Assembly (NCBI RefSeq): GCF_040605455.1
Contig: NZ_JBEXCV010000031.1
Location: 3,757 to 67,756, forward strand
DNA: 64,000 nt
From: Embleya sp040605455
Lineage (GTDB): Bacteria; Actinomycetota; Actinomycetes; Streptomycetales; Streptomycetaceae
Reading direction: 5' to 3'
Below, piece by piece: positions 23,416 through 32,185 of this stretch (position 1 is the stretch's first letter; each line of letters begins with the position of its first letter). Both the position numbers and the translations under genes were made by a program. Under the pieces are notes generated by a model. It did no database searches. It saw nothing but the letters and a program-made list of their open reading frames with translations, and was not told the DNA's origin.

Positions 23416-26238
23416 TCAGCCGGTGAGCGCGGCCAGTTCCGGGATCGCGGTCAGTTCGGTGCGCGAGACGATGCCGAGCTTGGGGTAGGCCTTGTAGAGG
23501 TGGTGGCCGACCGTGCGGGGGCTGAGGAACAGCTGCGCCGCGATGTCCCGGTTGGACAACCCCTGCGCGGCGAGCCGGGTGATCTGCAGCTCCTGCGGAG
23601 TGAGCCGCGCGAGCACACCGGCGGGCTGTGGGCCCTGGGGTGTCGCGCTGCCGCCGATCGCGCCCAACTCGGTGCGGGCGCGATCCGCCCAGGACCGGGC
23701 GTCGAGGCGGTCGAACTCCGCCAGGGCGGTGCGCAGCCGGTCGCGCGCGTCGGTCTTGCGGCGCAGTCGGCGCAGCCACTCGCCGTACAGCAGTCCGGTC
23801 CGGGCCCGCTCCAGCGGCCGGCGCTCGCTCTCGTGTCGGGCCAGTGCGGCGAGCCACAACTCCTCGGCGACGTCGTCGCTCGCCAGCAGCGCGTGGCAGC
23901 GCAGCACCAGCGCGTCGGCCCAGCGTTGGTCGACCCGCCCGGCCCACTGCTCGAAGCGGGCCAGCGGCTCATCCGCCCGTTCGGGGGCGCCGAACCGGAC
24001 CGCCGCCTCGACCAGGTCGGGGATCGAGCGGGTCGCGCTGATGTGATGCCGCAGCGGTTCGCGGGCGAGCCGCTCCAGCCGGTTCAGCGCCGACTCGGGG
24101 CGGCCCAGGCCCAGATCCAGCAGTCCCAGTGCCCACGCGGACCACGGCGCGCCGGCCGGCATCGCGCTGCCCACACCGCCGGCCAGTGCTGCGTCGGCGT
24201 GCCGGTGGGCGGCCTCCTCGTCGCCCGAGATGCCCGCCAAATAGGCCAGCACGCTCTCGAACTGGCTGATCCACTGCTGCTGCCCGCTGTCCTGCGCGAT
24301 CCGCAGGCCCTCGGACGCGGTGGCCAACGCGTCGGTGTGTCGGCTCTCGAAGATCTCGGCCTCGGCCACGAAGAACAGGATCGTCGGCAACCGGCCGATT
24401 CCGCCGTGCAGCCGGCTCTCGCGGGCGAACAGCGACGCGATGTGGTGCGCGTCCACGTCCTGGCCCAGGGCCAGTCCGACGCCGCAGGCCAGCAGTAGGT
24501 CGCGCTGCTCTTCGTTGCCGGTCCGGGGCGCGATGCGGATCAGGTCGCCCAGGTCGGGGCGCTCGGTGTCCGGATGCCCGGCCGCCGGGCGCCCGTTCTG
24601 CGGGTGCCGGGTGTCCGGGTGCCCGTCCTCAGCGTGCCGGGGGTCCGGCTGCTCGGCGTTCTCCTTCGGCGGGAACGCGGCGATCATGAACTCGACGACC
24701 GGGGTCACCGGCGCCGTCGGCGGCAGGTGCAGTGCTGCCAACTCCCGCAAAGTGAAACGGAGTTCTTCTTCGCCCAGGTACCACGCGGTGTGTATGGACT
24801 GAAGCAGCATGCGCGCCGCGCGCTCGGGCCGGCTCCCGGCGGTGAGCGCGGCGCCTTGGAGCAACAACTCGTGCGCGTTGGTGAACGCGCCCTGCCAGAA
24901 GTCGGACAGCGCACGCACATGCAACAGCCGGGCCCGGATCGCGTCGTCGGTCGCGGTCGACTGGGCCCGTTCGGCGAATGTGCGAGCCCGGTCCAACTCG
25001 CCTGCCTCGGAGGCGGCTTCGGCCGCGAGGACGAGGCGGCGGGTGCGCGCCGGTACGTCCTGGCTCAGCCGTGCGGCCTTCTCGTAGGCCAGTGCGGCGG
25101 CGAGGTGACCGCTGCGTTCGCGAGCCCGTTCGCCGGTGCTCTCCAACGCGGTCGCGGCCGGCTCGTCGACACCGGTCGCGGCGGCGGCCAGGTGCCAGGC
25201 GCGCCGATCCGCGTGGTCGGGCGCGTCGAACGCGTCGGCCAGCGCGCGGTGTGCGGCAAGCCGGCGGTCGATCGGCGCACGCTGCTGGACCGCGGCCCGG
25301 ATCAGCGGGTGCCGAAAGCGCAGCCGGTCGTCGTCGACGACGATCAGCGACGCCTCCTCGGCGGCGGCCAGATCGGCGGTGCCCGCGCCGAACCCGGCCC
25401 CGGCCCGAAGCAGGATGCCCAGGTCGCCGGAGTCGTCGCTCGCGGCCAGCAGCAACAACATCCCGGTCCGCTCGTCGAGCCGGGTGACCTGGCCGTGGAA
25501 GGCGATCTGGAGCCGGCTGGTGAGCGGCAGCGCGCCCGGGCGCAGGGTGCCGCCGGACCGTTCACCGGCCAACGAGACCGGCAGTTCGATCAGCGCGAGC
25601 GGGTTGCCCCGGGACTCGGCGAGCACGCGGGAGCGGGTGGTCGCGGACATGTCCCGGGCGTGCTCGTCCAGGAGCGCGCTCGCGTGCTCGGGTCGCAGTG
25701 CGGCCAGCGGCAGTTCGGGCAGGCCCTGCGCCGCGAACGCGTGCCGGTCCTCGCGGGCGGCGAAGATCAGCGCGATGCCCTCGGCGTACAGCCGGCGGGC
25801 GGCGAACACGAGTGCGTCGTGGGAGGCCCGGTCCAGCCACTGCGCGTCGTCCACGACGCACAGGAGCGGGCCGTCGCCGGCGTACTCGGACAACAACGAC
25901 AACACCGCCAGACCGACGAACATCGGCTCCGAACGCTCGCCCGCCGCGAGCCCGAACGCGGCCGCCAGGGCCTGTCGCTGCGGGTCGGGCAACCGGTCCA
26001 GGTGTCCCAGCGCCGGGCGGAGCAGCAGGCTCAGTCCGGCGTAGGGGAGTTCGGCCTCGTACTCGACCCCGGTGCCCCGGAGCGTGCGCACACTCGTGCC
26101 GGTGAGCACGTGATCCAGGAGCGCGGTCTTGCCGATGCCGGGTTCGCCGCGCACGACGAGCACGCCGCTGCGGCCCTCCTCGGCGTCGGCGAGCAGGCGC
26201 TCGATTGTTCTCAGTTCGGAGTCTCGTCCGTACAACAT
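23416..26238 (-). CDS. Large LuxR-family (LAL) ATP-dependent transcriptional regulator
   Basis: Predicted 940-aa regulator of the LAL group. Residues 1-30 begin MLYGRDSELRTIERLL and lead into a Walker A VRGEPGIGKTALLDHVL; the Walker B region is LLCVVDDAQWLDRASHDALV near residue 125. A long helical TPR-like middle follows. The C-terminal 60 residues are a LuxR HTH (LTPQELQITRLAAQGLSNRD, then LFLSPRTVGHHLYKAYPKLG). A His/Pro/Asp-rich low-complexity insert (HPDTRHPQNGRPAAGHPDTE) sits near residue 545. LAL proteins commonly activate secondary-metabolite or carbon-use genes. ATG at 26238 was chosen because the 5' extension is encoded by a 13-bp tandem repeat and is not protein-like. Confidence 0.9.
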   Translation of the reverse strand: MLYGRDSELRTIERLLADAEEGRSGVLVVRGEPGIGKTALLDHVLTGTSVRTLRGTGVEYEAELPYAGLSLLLRPALGHLDRLPDPQRQALAAAFGLAAGERSEPMFVGLAVLSLLSEYAGDGPLLCVVDDAQWLDRASHDALVFAARRLYAEGIALIFAAREDRHAFAAQGLPELPLAALRPEHASALLDEHARDMSATTRSRVLAESRGNPLALIELPVSLAGERSGGTLRPGALPLTSRLQIAFHGQVTRLDERTGMLLLLAASDDSGDLGILLRAGAGFGAGTADLAAAEEASLIVVDDDRLRFRHPLIRAAVQQRAPIDRRLAAHRALADAFDAPDHADRRAWHLAAAATGVDEPAATALESTGERARERSGHLAAALAYEKAARLSQDVPARTRRLVLAAEAASEAGELDRARTFAERAQSTATDDAIRARLLHVRALSDFWQGAFTNAHELLLQGAALTAGSRPERAARMLLQSIHTAWYLGEEELRFTLRELAALHLPPTAPVTPVVEFMIAAFPPKENAEQPDPRHAEDGHPDTRHPQNGRPAAGHPDTERPDLGDLIRIAPRTGNEEQRDLLLACGVGLALGQDVDAHHIASLFARESRLHGGIGRLPTILFFVAEAEIFESRHTDALATASEGLRIAQDSGQQQWISQFESVLAYLAGISGDEEAAHRHADAALAGGVGSAMPAGAPWSAWALGLLDLGLGRPESALNRLERLAREPLRHHISATRSIPDLVEAAVRFGAPERADEPLARFEQWAGRVDQRWADALVLRCHALLASDDVAEELWLAALARHESERRPLERARTGLLYGEWLRRLRRKTDARDRLRTALAEFDRLDARSWADRARTELGAIGGSATPQGPQPAGVLARLTPQELQITRLAAQGLSNRDIAAQLFLSPRTVGHHLYKAYPKLGIVSRTELTAIPELAALTG

Positions 26239-26273
26239 GCCTTGCCGTCCCCCATGTCCACCGATCTCCCGGC

Positions 26274-26416
26274 GGTGTCGATCCTCGTGCGGGTTCCTGG
26301 TGCGGGCTCCTCGTGCGGGCTCCTCGTGCGGGTTTTTGGTGTCGATCCGTGGTGTCGATTCGTGGTGCCGATGCCGGCACTGATCCCTCGTACTGATCCC
26401 TCGTACTGATCCCTCC
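26274..26416. repeat. 13-bp periodic tandem array upstream of the LAL regulator
   Basis: Eleven consecutive 13-bp units can be laid end to end with no break in phase. The first is GGTGTCGATCCTC; four of the type GTGCGGGCTCCTC (26287-26338) follow, then two of GTGTCGATCCGTG type, one GTGCCGATGCCGG, and three of TACTGATCCCTCG type (26378-26416). Because 13 is not a multiple of 3 it cannot be a protein repeat. It occupies the 5' flank of the LAL gene and the upstream side of the divergent NTF2 gene. Confidence 0.85.
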
Positions 26417-26532
26417 TGCGCCAAAGTACCTATGCGGGACTGATTCCGGTCGGTACGGGGCTCCGTAGGTTCATGTGCAACGGAGCTCGCCGGAACAGCC
26501 GGAAGCCCGGAGGAAGCACAAGGACGGTCACC

Positions 26533-26910
26533 ATGACCACGAACATCGACTTCACCGCCCTCGCCGAGCGCTACATCGCCACCTGGAACGAGGCCGACCC
26601 GGCCACCCGCCGCAAGCTGGTCGAGGAGGTCTACACCGAGGACGCCCGCTACGTCGACCCGCTGGTGGTGGCCGAGGGCCACGACGCGATCGACGCCACG
26701 TTGGGCGCGGTGCAGGGGCAGTTCGCGGGCCTCGTGTTCACTCTCGGCGGCGCGGTGGACGGCCACCACGACCTGGCACGTTTCACGTGGAACCTCGGCC
26801 CGGCGGGCGAGGAGGCCATCGCGGTCGGCTTCGACGTGATCCACGTCGCCGAGGACGGCCGGATCACCCTGGTCAGCGGCTTCCTGGACAAGGTTCCGGC
26901 GGGTCTGTGA
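26533..26910 (+). CDS. NTF2/SnoaL-like protein
   Basis: Predicted 125-aa protein with the NTF2-like cone fold signature: FTALAERYIATWNEADPATRR, VYTEDARYVDPLVVAEGHDA and a final strand FDVIHVAEDGRITLVSGFLD. Proteins of this type are small enzymes (isomerases, cyclases) or binding proteins; no substrate can be given. ATG at 26533 has AAGGACGG about 7 bases upstream. It is divergent from the LAL regulator and precedes an MFS exporter, a layout that suggests that regulator controls both. Confidence 0.88.
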   Translation: MTTNIDFTALAERYIATWNEADPATRRKLVEEVYTEDARYVDPLVVAEGHDAIDATLGAVQGQFAGLVFTLGGAVDGHHDLARFTWNLGPAGEEAIAVGFDVIHVAEDGRITLVSGFLDKVPAGL

Positions 26911-27072
26911 TCCGGTGATGTACCCGCTCGACGGATCCGGGGCCGGGCCACGTCAGCGCCCGGCCCCCGGTGTCCTCGCGGTGGCGCGTTTCGCGTTCTC
27001 TTCTCTATTTCTTGTCGCGCCGTGCGCTTCTTCCTGCACCGCTCGACCTCGTTGCGCGGTCTCGGCCTCTCG

Positions 27073-27132
27073 CGCATCACGACCTCACGCATCACGACCT
27101 CACGCATCACGACCTCACGCATCACGACCTCT
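27073..27132. repeat. Four tandem copies of a 15-bp repeat upstream of the MFS gene
   Basis: CGCATCACGACCTCA occurs four times without gaps (27073, 27088, 27103, 27118), the last copy ending CTCTC. The array ends 48 bp before the MFS start codon, in what should be its promoter or leader. Being a multiple of three it also stays open in one frame (ITTSR repeats), but nothing around it is coding. Confidence 0.9.
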
Positions 27133-27179
27133 CTCGCGCGCCGTTCGGCGCCTTCACCCGGAACGGAAAGGAATCACCC

Positions 27180-28724
27180 ATGTCCGCCGCCACGACGGCC
27201 ACGGCTCCCGCAGCACAGGCATCGACGCCTCGGCAGTCGTGGGGTGCGCTGCTGGTCCTGCTCGCCGGAATCTTCATCACCACGCTGGACTTCTTCATCG
27301 TCAACGTCGCGATCCCGGCCACTCAGGAGGACCTGCACGCCACTCCGGCCGCGATCCAATGGGTGGTCGCGGGCTTCGGCCTCGCGGTCGCCGCCGGGCT
27401 GATCACGGCCGGTCGACTCGGGGACATCTACGGCAGGCGGCGGATGTTCGCGATCGGCCTGGGGTTGTTCACCCTCGCCTCGGCGGGTTGTGGGCTGGCC
27501 GGGAACGCGGAGATGCTGATCGCCGCCCGGGTTCTGCAGGGTGCGGCGGCGGCGCTGTTGATGCCGCAGGTGCTCGGGATCGTCAACGTGCTGTACGTCG
27601 GCGAGCAGCGGGTCAAGGCGTTCACCGCCTACGGACTGGCAATGGGCTTCGCCGGAGTCTTCGGTCAGCTCATCGGCGGCGCGCTGATCCAGGTCGACCT
27701 GTTCGGACTCGACTGGCGCAGCATCTACTGGATCAACGTGCCGGTCGGTGTGGTCGCTCTGGTGCTGGCTCCGAGGCTGGTGCCGGAGAGCCGGGGCGAG
27801 GGCAGCACCCGGCTCGACCTGGTCGGAACCGCGCTGATCACGTTCGGTCTGGTCGCCGTGGTGTTGCCGCTCGTCCAGGGCCGCGAGCAGGGCTGGCCAC
27901 TGTGGACGTGGCTGTCCCTCGGCGTCGCTCCGCTGCTGCTCGGCGCGTTCACGCTGTACCAGCGCCGGCTGGGTCAGGGCGGCGGTGCGCCGTTGGTGGA
28001 CCCGGTGCTCTTCCGCGAGCGGCCGTTCTCGGTCGGCATCACGATGGCGCTGGTGTACGGCCTGGTGAACGCCGCCTTCTTCCTGATCCTGGCGCTCTAC
28101 CTGCAGATGGGGCACGGGATGTCGGCGCTGGACTCGGGGCTGCTGTTCATCGCGCTGGGGGTCGGGTACTTCCTGTCCTCGGCGATCTCGGGCCGGATCG
28201 CGGCGAAGCTGGGTCGACAGGTGTTGGCGGCGGGCGCGCTGGTGCAGGGTCTGGGACATGTGGTGCTGGTGGAGACGCTGTCCGGCACCCACGAGACGTT
28301 GGCGCTGATCCCGGGGCTCGCGCTGACCGGGTTCGGCATGGGCCTGGTGATGGGTCCAATGGCGGCGACGGTACTGGCCGGCATCAGGGCCAAGCACGCC
28401 GGTTCGGCGGCGGGCCTGCTCTCCACGGCACAGCAGGTGGGCGGCGCGCTCGGGGTGGCCCTGGTGGGCATCGTCTTCTACGACACGCTGGGTGACGCGC
28501 CGACAGCCGACACCTTCGGGGACGCGTTCGTGAACGGCCTGTGGCTGCTGACCGCCTTCTGCGCGGCGGTCGCGGCGCTGGTGCAGCTGCTGCCGAGGCG
28601 GCAGGCGGAGGCCGCGTCGGGTTCGGCAGAGTCGAACGGGTCGGGTGCGTTGCACGGGTCGAAAGGTTCGGACGGGTCGGACGGGTCGGACGGGTCGGCG
28701 GTGAGGGTGGACGTTCTGGTGTGA
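27180..28724 (+). CDS. MFS multidrug exporter, DHA2 (14-TM) family
   Basis: Predicted 514-aa membrane protein. It has the DHA2 features: LLVLLAGIFITTLDFFIVNVA in helix 1 (with the conserved Asp), motif A as GRLGDIYGRRRMFAIG, motif C region GMGLVMGPMAATVL, and around 14 hydrophobic segments. Proton-driven export of drugs or secondary metabolites is expected. The C-terminus is a Ser/Gly/Asp repeat (GSDGSDGSDGS) encoded by a 9-bp tandem repeat. ATG at 27180 follows GGAAAGGA about 8 bases upstream. Preceded by a 15-bp tandem array; the NTF2 gene and LAL regulator lie just upstream. Confidence 0.95.
   Translation: MSAATTATAPAAQASTPRQSWGALLVLLAGIFITTLDFFIVNVAIPATQEDLHATPAAIQWVVAGFGLAVAAGLITAGRLGDIYGRRRMFAIGLGLFTLASAGCGLAGNAEMLIAARVLQGAAAALLMPQVLGIVNVLYVGEQRVKAFTAYGLAMGFAGVFGQLIGGALIQVDLFGLDWRSIYWINVPVGVVALVLAPRLVPESRGEGSTRLDLVGTALITFGLVAVVLPLVQGREQGWPLWTWLSLGVAPLLLGAFTLYQRRLGQGGGAPLVDPVLFRERPFSVGITMALVYGLVNAAFFLILALYLQMGHGMSALDSGLLFIALGVGYFLSSAISGRIAAKLGRQVLAAGALVQGLGHVVLVETLSGTHETLALIPGLALTGFGMGLVMGPMAATVLAGIRAKHAGSAAGLLSTAQQVGGALGVALVGIVFYDTLGDAPTADTFGDAFVNGLWLLTAFCAAVAALVQLLPRRQAEAASGSAESNGSGALHGSKGSDGSDGSDGSAVRVDVLV
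28633..28697. repeat. 9-bp tandem repeat at the 3' end of the MFS gene
   Basis: GACGGGTCG is repeated three times exactly (28671-28697), preceded by degenerate units (GAACGGGTCG, GCACGGGTCG, GAAAGGTTCG). In frame it encodes Gly-Ser-Asp units at the cytoplasmic C-terminus, so copy number could vary without a frameshift. Confidence 0.8.
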
Positions 28725-28749
28725 GTCGAGCGGACGAGGTGTGCGCGGC

Positions 28750-28781
28750 GATGGGCCCCGACCGGGTGGTCGGGGCCCATC
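28750..28781. terminator. Hairpin terminator after the MFS gene
   Basis: GATGGGCCCCGACC (28750-28763) is perfectly complementary to 28768-28781 around a GGGT loop, 25 bp after the MFS stop. It may serve both the MFS gene and the convergent pseudogene. Confidence 0.85.
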
Positions 28782-28841
28782 GTTCGCGTGGTGTGGTGGG
28801 GGCGGCGGGTGCCTGGGTTCCAGGTTTTTGGGCGCTCGGGA

Positions 28842-29820
28842 TCAGCCGAAGAAGGTGTATGCGCGGCGGATTCGGTGGTGTTGGGGTGCGTGGTGGGGTG
28901 GGCGGCGGTCCCGGTGGCGGGTTCGGTCGGGGTCGGGGACGGCGAGGGCGCGACCGGGGGCAGCGTTGGCGTCGGCGTCGATGCGGTGGTCGGTGGGCGC
29001 TTGAGGGCGAGGGCCAGGAACGCGCCGAGTACGGCTGCCGCGCCCGCGACGAGGCCGGCGGTGCACAGGCCGTCGACGAGGTCGGCGGGGGAGGCCGGGC
29101 CGGCGTCGAGGTCGAGGTGGGCGTTGGCCACGGCGATCAGCACGGCGAGTCCGGCCGCGCCGCCGAGTTGTTGGGCGGTGGTGGCCAGGGCGGAGGCGAT
29201 GCCCTGCTCGCCGGCGGCCACACCGGAGGCGGCGGTGACGAACAGCGGTGAAGGTGACACCGCCGCCGATGCCCCAGATCAGGATGCCCGGCAGCAGCGC
29301 CGCGAACGGGCCGTCGGCCGACATGCCGAGCGCGAGCGCGCCGATGCCCAATCCGTTGCCGAGCATCCCGGCGAACAGCGTGATCCGCAGGCCCCGGCTG
29401 CCAATCAGCGCGGGACCGAGCCGCATGCCGGCGAACACCGACAACACGGTCACCGGTACGAAGGCCAGGCCGGTGCGCAGCGCGCCGTAGCCCAGGCCGT
29501 TCTGGAGGTAGGTGGTGAAGACGTAATAGGCGCCGCCGAGGCCGCTCTGGAAGACCAGGATTGCGGCCATGGCGACGGCCAGGCTGCGGTTGCCGAACAG
29601 GCGAAGCGGTACGAGCGGGTCGCGGGTGCGTTGCTCGACGAGCAGGAACGTGCCGAGCAGCACGACGCCCAGGCCGATCGCGCCCGCGCCGCGGACCGAT
29701 GCCCAGCCCGCATCCGGGCCGCTGACCAGGCCGAAGACGAGGAGGGTGGAGCCGGCGGTGGCGAGCAGTACGCCGGGGACGTCCAGGCCGGTGCGTTCGT
29801 CGGCGTCGGGGGATCGAACC
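28842..29820 (-). pseudogene. Truncated, frameshifted MFS transporter (DHA2 family)
   Basis: Minus-strand sequence from about 29816 reads as the middle and C-terminal part of a 14-TM MFS protein: VPGVLLATAGSTLLVFGLVS, DPLVPLRLFGNRSLAVAMAA, GLAFVPVTVLSVFAGMRLG and ILIWGIGGGVTFT. At about 29254 the frame breaks; the protein continues in another frame as LFVTAASGVAAGEQGIASAL and LGGAAGLAVLIAVANAHL. The N-terminal half is missing and no start codon is available: the sequence ends abruptly where the tRNA-Lys-derived repeat begins (29809). The true C-terminal stop is unclear. Interpreted as a transporter disrupted by insertion and then decayed. It is a different protein from the intact exporter nearby. 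Confidence 0.82.
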
Positions 29821-30073
29821 CTGAACCCGCGGATTAAAAGCTAGACAGCGGTGGCGGTAGCGGGCGTTGGGGCGAGTAGCGGTGTGCAGTTCTGTCCGGA
29901 TCTGCACACGGCCGCGTCCCGCTGATACCGCCCCGTGACGCGATGCGTGAGCACCTCCGCTCACGCATCGCTCACGCATGCAGAGCCTTTGGGAGTGGTC
30001 TGTACCTGGCCGCGTCCATCCGAACAATGGTGGATTTCCTGAGCAGGCATCCTGGCGCCGCCGGACGTTCGAC
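29809..30073. repeat. Copy 1 of a ~265-bp direct repeat with tRNA-Lys 3' fragment (att-like)
   Basis: The first 32 bp (29809-29840) are, on the minus strand, the anticodon-loop-to-T-arm part of a tRNA-Lys (CTTTTAATCCGCGGG ... GGTTCGATCCCC). This segment recurs, followed by ~230 bp of conserved flank, at 32186-32454. Two dyads are shared by both copies: TGTGCAG/CTGCACA (29883-29908) and CGATGCGTGAG/CTCACGCATCG (29941-29970). The acceptor-stem end of the tRNA is absent here, and the MFS pseudogene begins at the junction. Most simply read as an attachment-site remnant of an integrated element. 29841-30254 contains no gene. Confidence 0.82.
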
Positions 30074-30202
30074 TCTCCTGGGCTTCACATCATTACGCCC
30101 CTCCAAGGCATAAATAACAGCAGGTCAGGATGGGTTTTGGGACAGCCTCCGTGCTCCCGGGCTCTGCTGCCGTAGCAGTCATGGTGAAGCCCAGCGAGAT
30201 TG

Positions 30203-30222
30203 TGTCGAAGTAGACTTCGACA
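30203..30222. promoter_or_regulatory. Inverted repeat (operator candidate) upstream of the ATPase gene
   Basis: TGTCGAAGT-AG-ACTTCGACA, two perfect 9-bp arms separated by 2 bp, centred about 42 bp before the ATG at 30255. Size and position suit a dimeric repressor site controlling the ATPase gene. No regulator gene is adjacent. Confidence 0.7.
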
Positions 30223-30254
30223 AAATCAGTCGCAGTCAATGTGTGGGAGATCCG

Positions 30255-31760
30255 ATGGAGAACGGTCTGCCGGCCAAGCCGGGCGACGTGGTCGACCGGG
30301 ACCGAGAGTGGAACCTTCTCGCGGAGTTCCTCGCTGATCCGGATCCCGCGATGCGGCTCGGCATCGTGTCCGGGCGACGGCGGCACGGGAAGTCGTACCT
30401 TCTGCAGGCCTTGTCCGAGCAGGTCGGCGGCCTGTATGTCACGGCGGTCCGGGAAGAGGGGCGGCTGCCTGCGATCCAGCGATTCAGCGATGCGATCGCT
30501 GCCCATGCCGGTCTGCGGTCCGGCAGTCTGCGCCTGACGGACTGGCGTGATGTGCTGTCCAATGCCCTGGATGTGACCGCCCGTTCACCGCACCCGCTGT
30601 TGGTGATCGACGAGCTGCCGTACCTGCTGCAGCACTCACCTGAGATCCCGGGCCTGCTCCAGCAGCTTTACGACGAGCGTCAGCGTGGCGCGCGGCCCGG
30701 GGACGGGCCGGGCCCGCGGTTGATCCTGTGCGGTTCCGCGATGAGTGTCATGCATGAGCTGTTGTCGGGGACGAAGCCGCTGCGGGGCCGGGCCGTGGTC
30801 GACCTGCGCCTGGGGCCGTTCGACTACCGGGACAGCCGCACCTTCTGGCAGATCAAGGATCCGCTGACCGCGTTGAAGGTGCACGCGGTTCTCGGCGGTG
30901 CACCCGGCTACCGGCCGGTGGCCGCCCGCCCGCATCCGGACGACGGCTTCGATGCCTGGCTCACCCGCACCCTCCTCGACCCGGGCCGCGCGGTGTACTC
31001 GCGCACCGAGACCGAGTACCTCCTGCGGGAGGACCCGCGGATCACGCAGCACACGCTGTACTACGACATCCTCACCGCCATCGCCCAGGGCGCCACCACC
31101 CCCACCAAGATCGGCGCGGCCCTTGAGCGTCCGCGCAACGCCGTTGCCCACCCTCTCGGGGTGCTGGAGTCGACCGGGTATATCCGGCGTGAGCAGGACA
31201 TCCTGCGTACCCGGCACCCGGTCATCACGCTCGCGGACCCGGTCATCCGCTTCAACCAGCTGATCACGCTGCCGCAGGCGGCCGCAGTGGAGCAGGGCTT
31301 CGCCGAGCAGGTGTGGCAGCAGGCCGCCCCGACCTTCAACTCCAAGATCCTCGGACCGCACTTCGAGGACCTGGCCCGCGACTTCACCCGCCGCTACGCC
31401 TACAGCCTGCTGCCCACAAGTCTGCCCGGACCGGTCGGCACCACCGAGGTCGCCGACCCGGCCGCCCGGACCAAGCACGAGGTCGACGTCATCGCCCTGG
31501 CCGCCGGCGAACGACCGCAGTCCCCCCGCGCGAAGATCGCCCTCATCGGGGAGGCCAAGGCGACCGCCGCCCGCCGCGGCACCGGAGACCTGCAACGTCT
31601 GGAGCACATTTGCACTCTGCTGGCCGACCAGGGGTACGACACCTCCGGCACCACGCTGGCCTTGTACTCCCTGCACGGCTTCTACCCCGACCTGATCGAA
31701 CTGGTGGGCCGACGTGACAACATCCTCCTGGTCGACCTGCCCACCCTCTACGGGGAGTAG
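30255..31760 (+). CDS. Archaeal-type ATPase with DUF234-like nuclease domain
   Basis: Predicted 501-aa protein. Residues 39-50 hold an unusual Walker A (SGRRRHGKSYLL), and a Walker B-like LLVIDELPYLLQ lies near residue 115: the STAND-related archaeal ATPase family. A winged-helix segment follows (ALERPRNAVAHPLGVLESTGY). The C-terminal domain contains HEVDVIAL and then IALIGEAKAT, which together make a PD-(D/E)xK-type nuclease core as in DUF234. Such stand-alone proteins are common in mobile and defence regions; activity is unproven. ATG at 30255 is preferred for GGGAG 6 bases upstream; GTG at 30243 is possible. The gene lies alone between two direct repeats with tRNA fragments. Confidence 0.87.
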   Translation: MENGLPAKPGDVVDRDREWNLLAEFLADPDPAMRLGIVSGRRRHGKSYLLQALSEQVGGLYVTAVREEGRLPAIQRFSDAIAAHAGLRSGSLRLTDWRDVLSNALDVTARSPHPLLVIDELPYLLQHSPEIPGLLQQLYDERQRGARPGDGPGPRLILCGSAMSVMHELLSGTKPLRGRAVVDLRLGPFDYRDSRTFWQIKDPLTALKVHAVLGGAPGYRPVAARPHPDDGFDAWLTRTLLDPGRAVYSRTETEYLLREDPRITQHTLYYDILTAIAQGATTPTKIGAALERPRNAVAHPLGVLESTGYIRREQDILRTRHPVITLADPVIRFNQLITLPQAAAVEQGFAEQVWQQAAPTFNSKILGPHFEDLARDFTRRYAYSLLPTSLPGPVGTTEVADPAARTKHEVDVIALAAGERPQSPRAKIALIGEAKATAARRGTGDLQRLEHICTLLADQGYDTSGTTLALYSLHGFYPDLIELVGRRDNILLVDLPTLYGE

Positions 31761-32185
31761 TTCGGTCCGGCGGAAGTGGCTCCGGACCGGCCCGGATTCC
31801 CTGGGCGATCCGGTGACCGACTTCCCTGTGGAACCGCCGTACCCGCCGCGACTCCAGTGCCGCGACCACCCGCAGCCACAGATCCTCCTACACAGCAGGC
31901 CCATACCCGACGTCACCATTCAGCGTGCTGCCGCAGGTCGACCGGGCCCTGGCCGAGGCCGCCGGTCGCATCGTCCCGCGTGCCGCGAAGGTGGTCGAGT
32001 CCGCCGAAGACCAAGTCGCCGCGCCGACCGATGAAGCCCTGCCGCTCCTGTGTGACCTGACACTGGGACGTCCGCTCACGCAAGCGGCCCCGGACCAGAG
32101 GTCCAGGGCCGTAAAGAAGACCGCAGTGCGCGGTATTCGTGCTGGTCAGAAGCCTAAAGCCGGCCCTGACGCGAGTGGGCCGTCA
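31761..32185. other. Intergenic sequence between the ATPase gene and repeat copy 2
   Basis: No gene is recognised in these 425 bp. Short frames (for example 31925-32221) run into the repeat and give no familiar sequence. Bases 32176-32185 belong to the acceptor-stem end of the tRNA-Lys fragment that adjoins copy 2. Confidence 0.4.

Noticed and set aside
26274..27132. CRISPR array
   Set aside because: Units of 13 and 15 bp are directly tandem, without unique spacers, and no cas gene is in the window.
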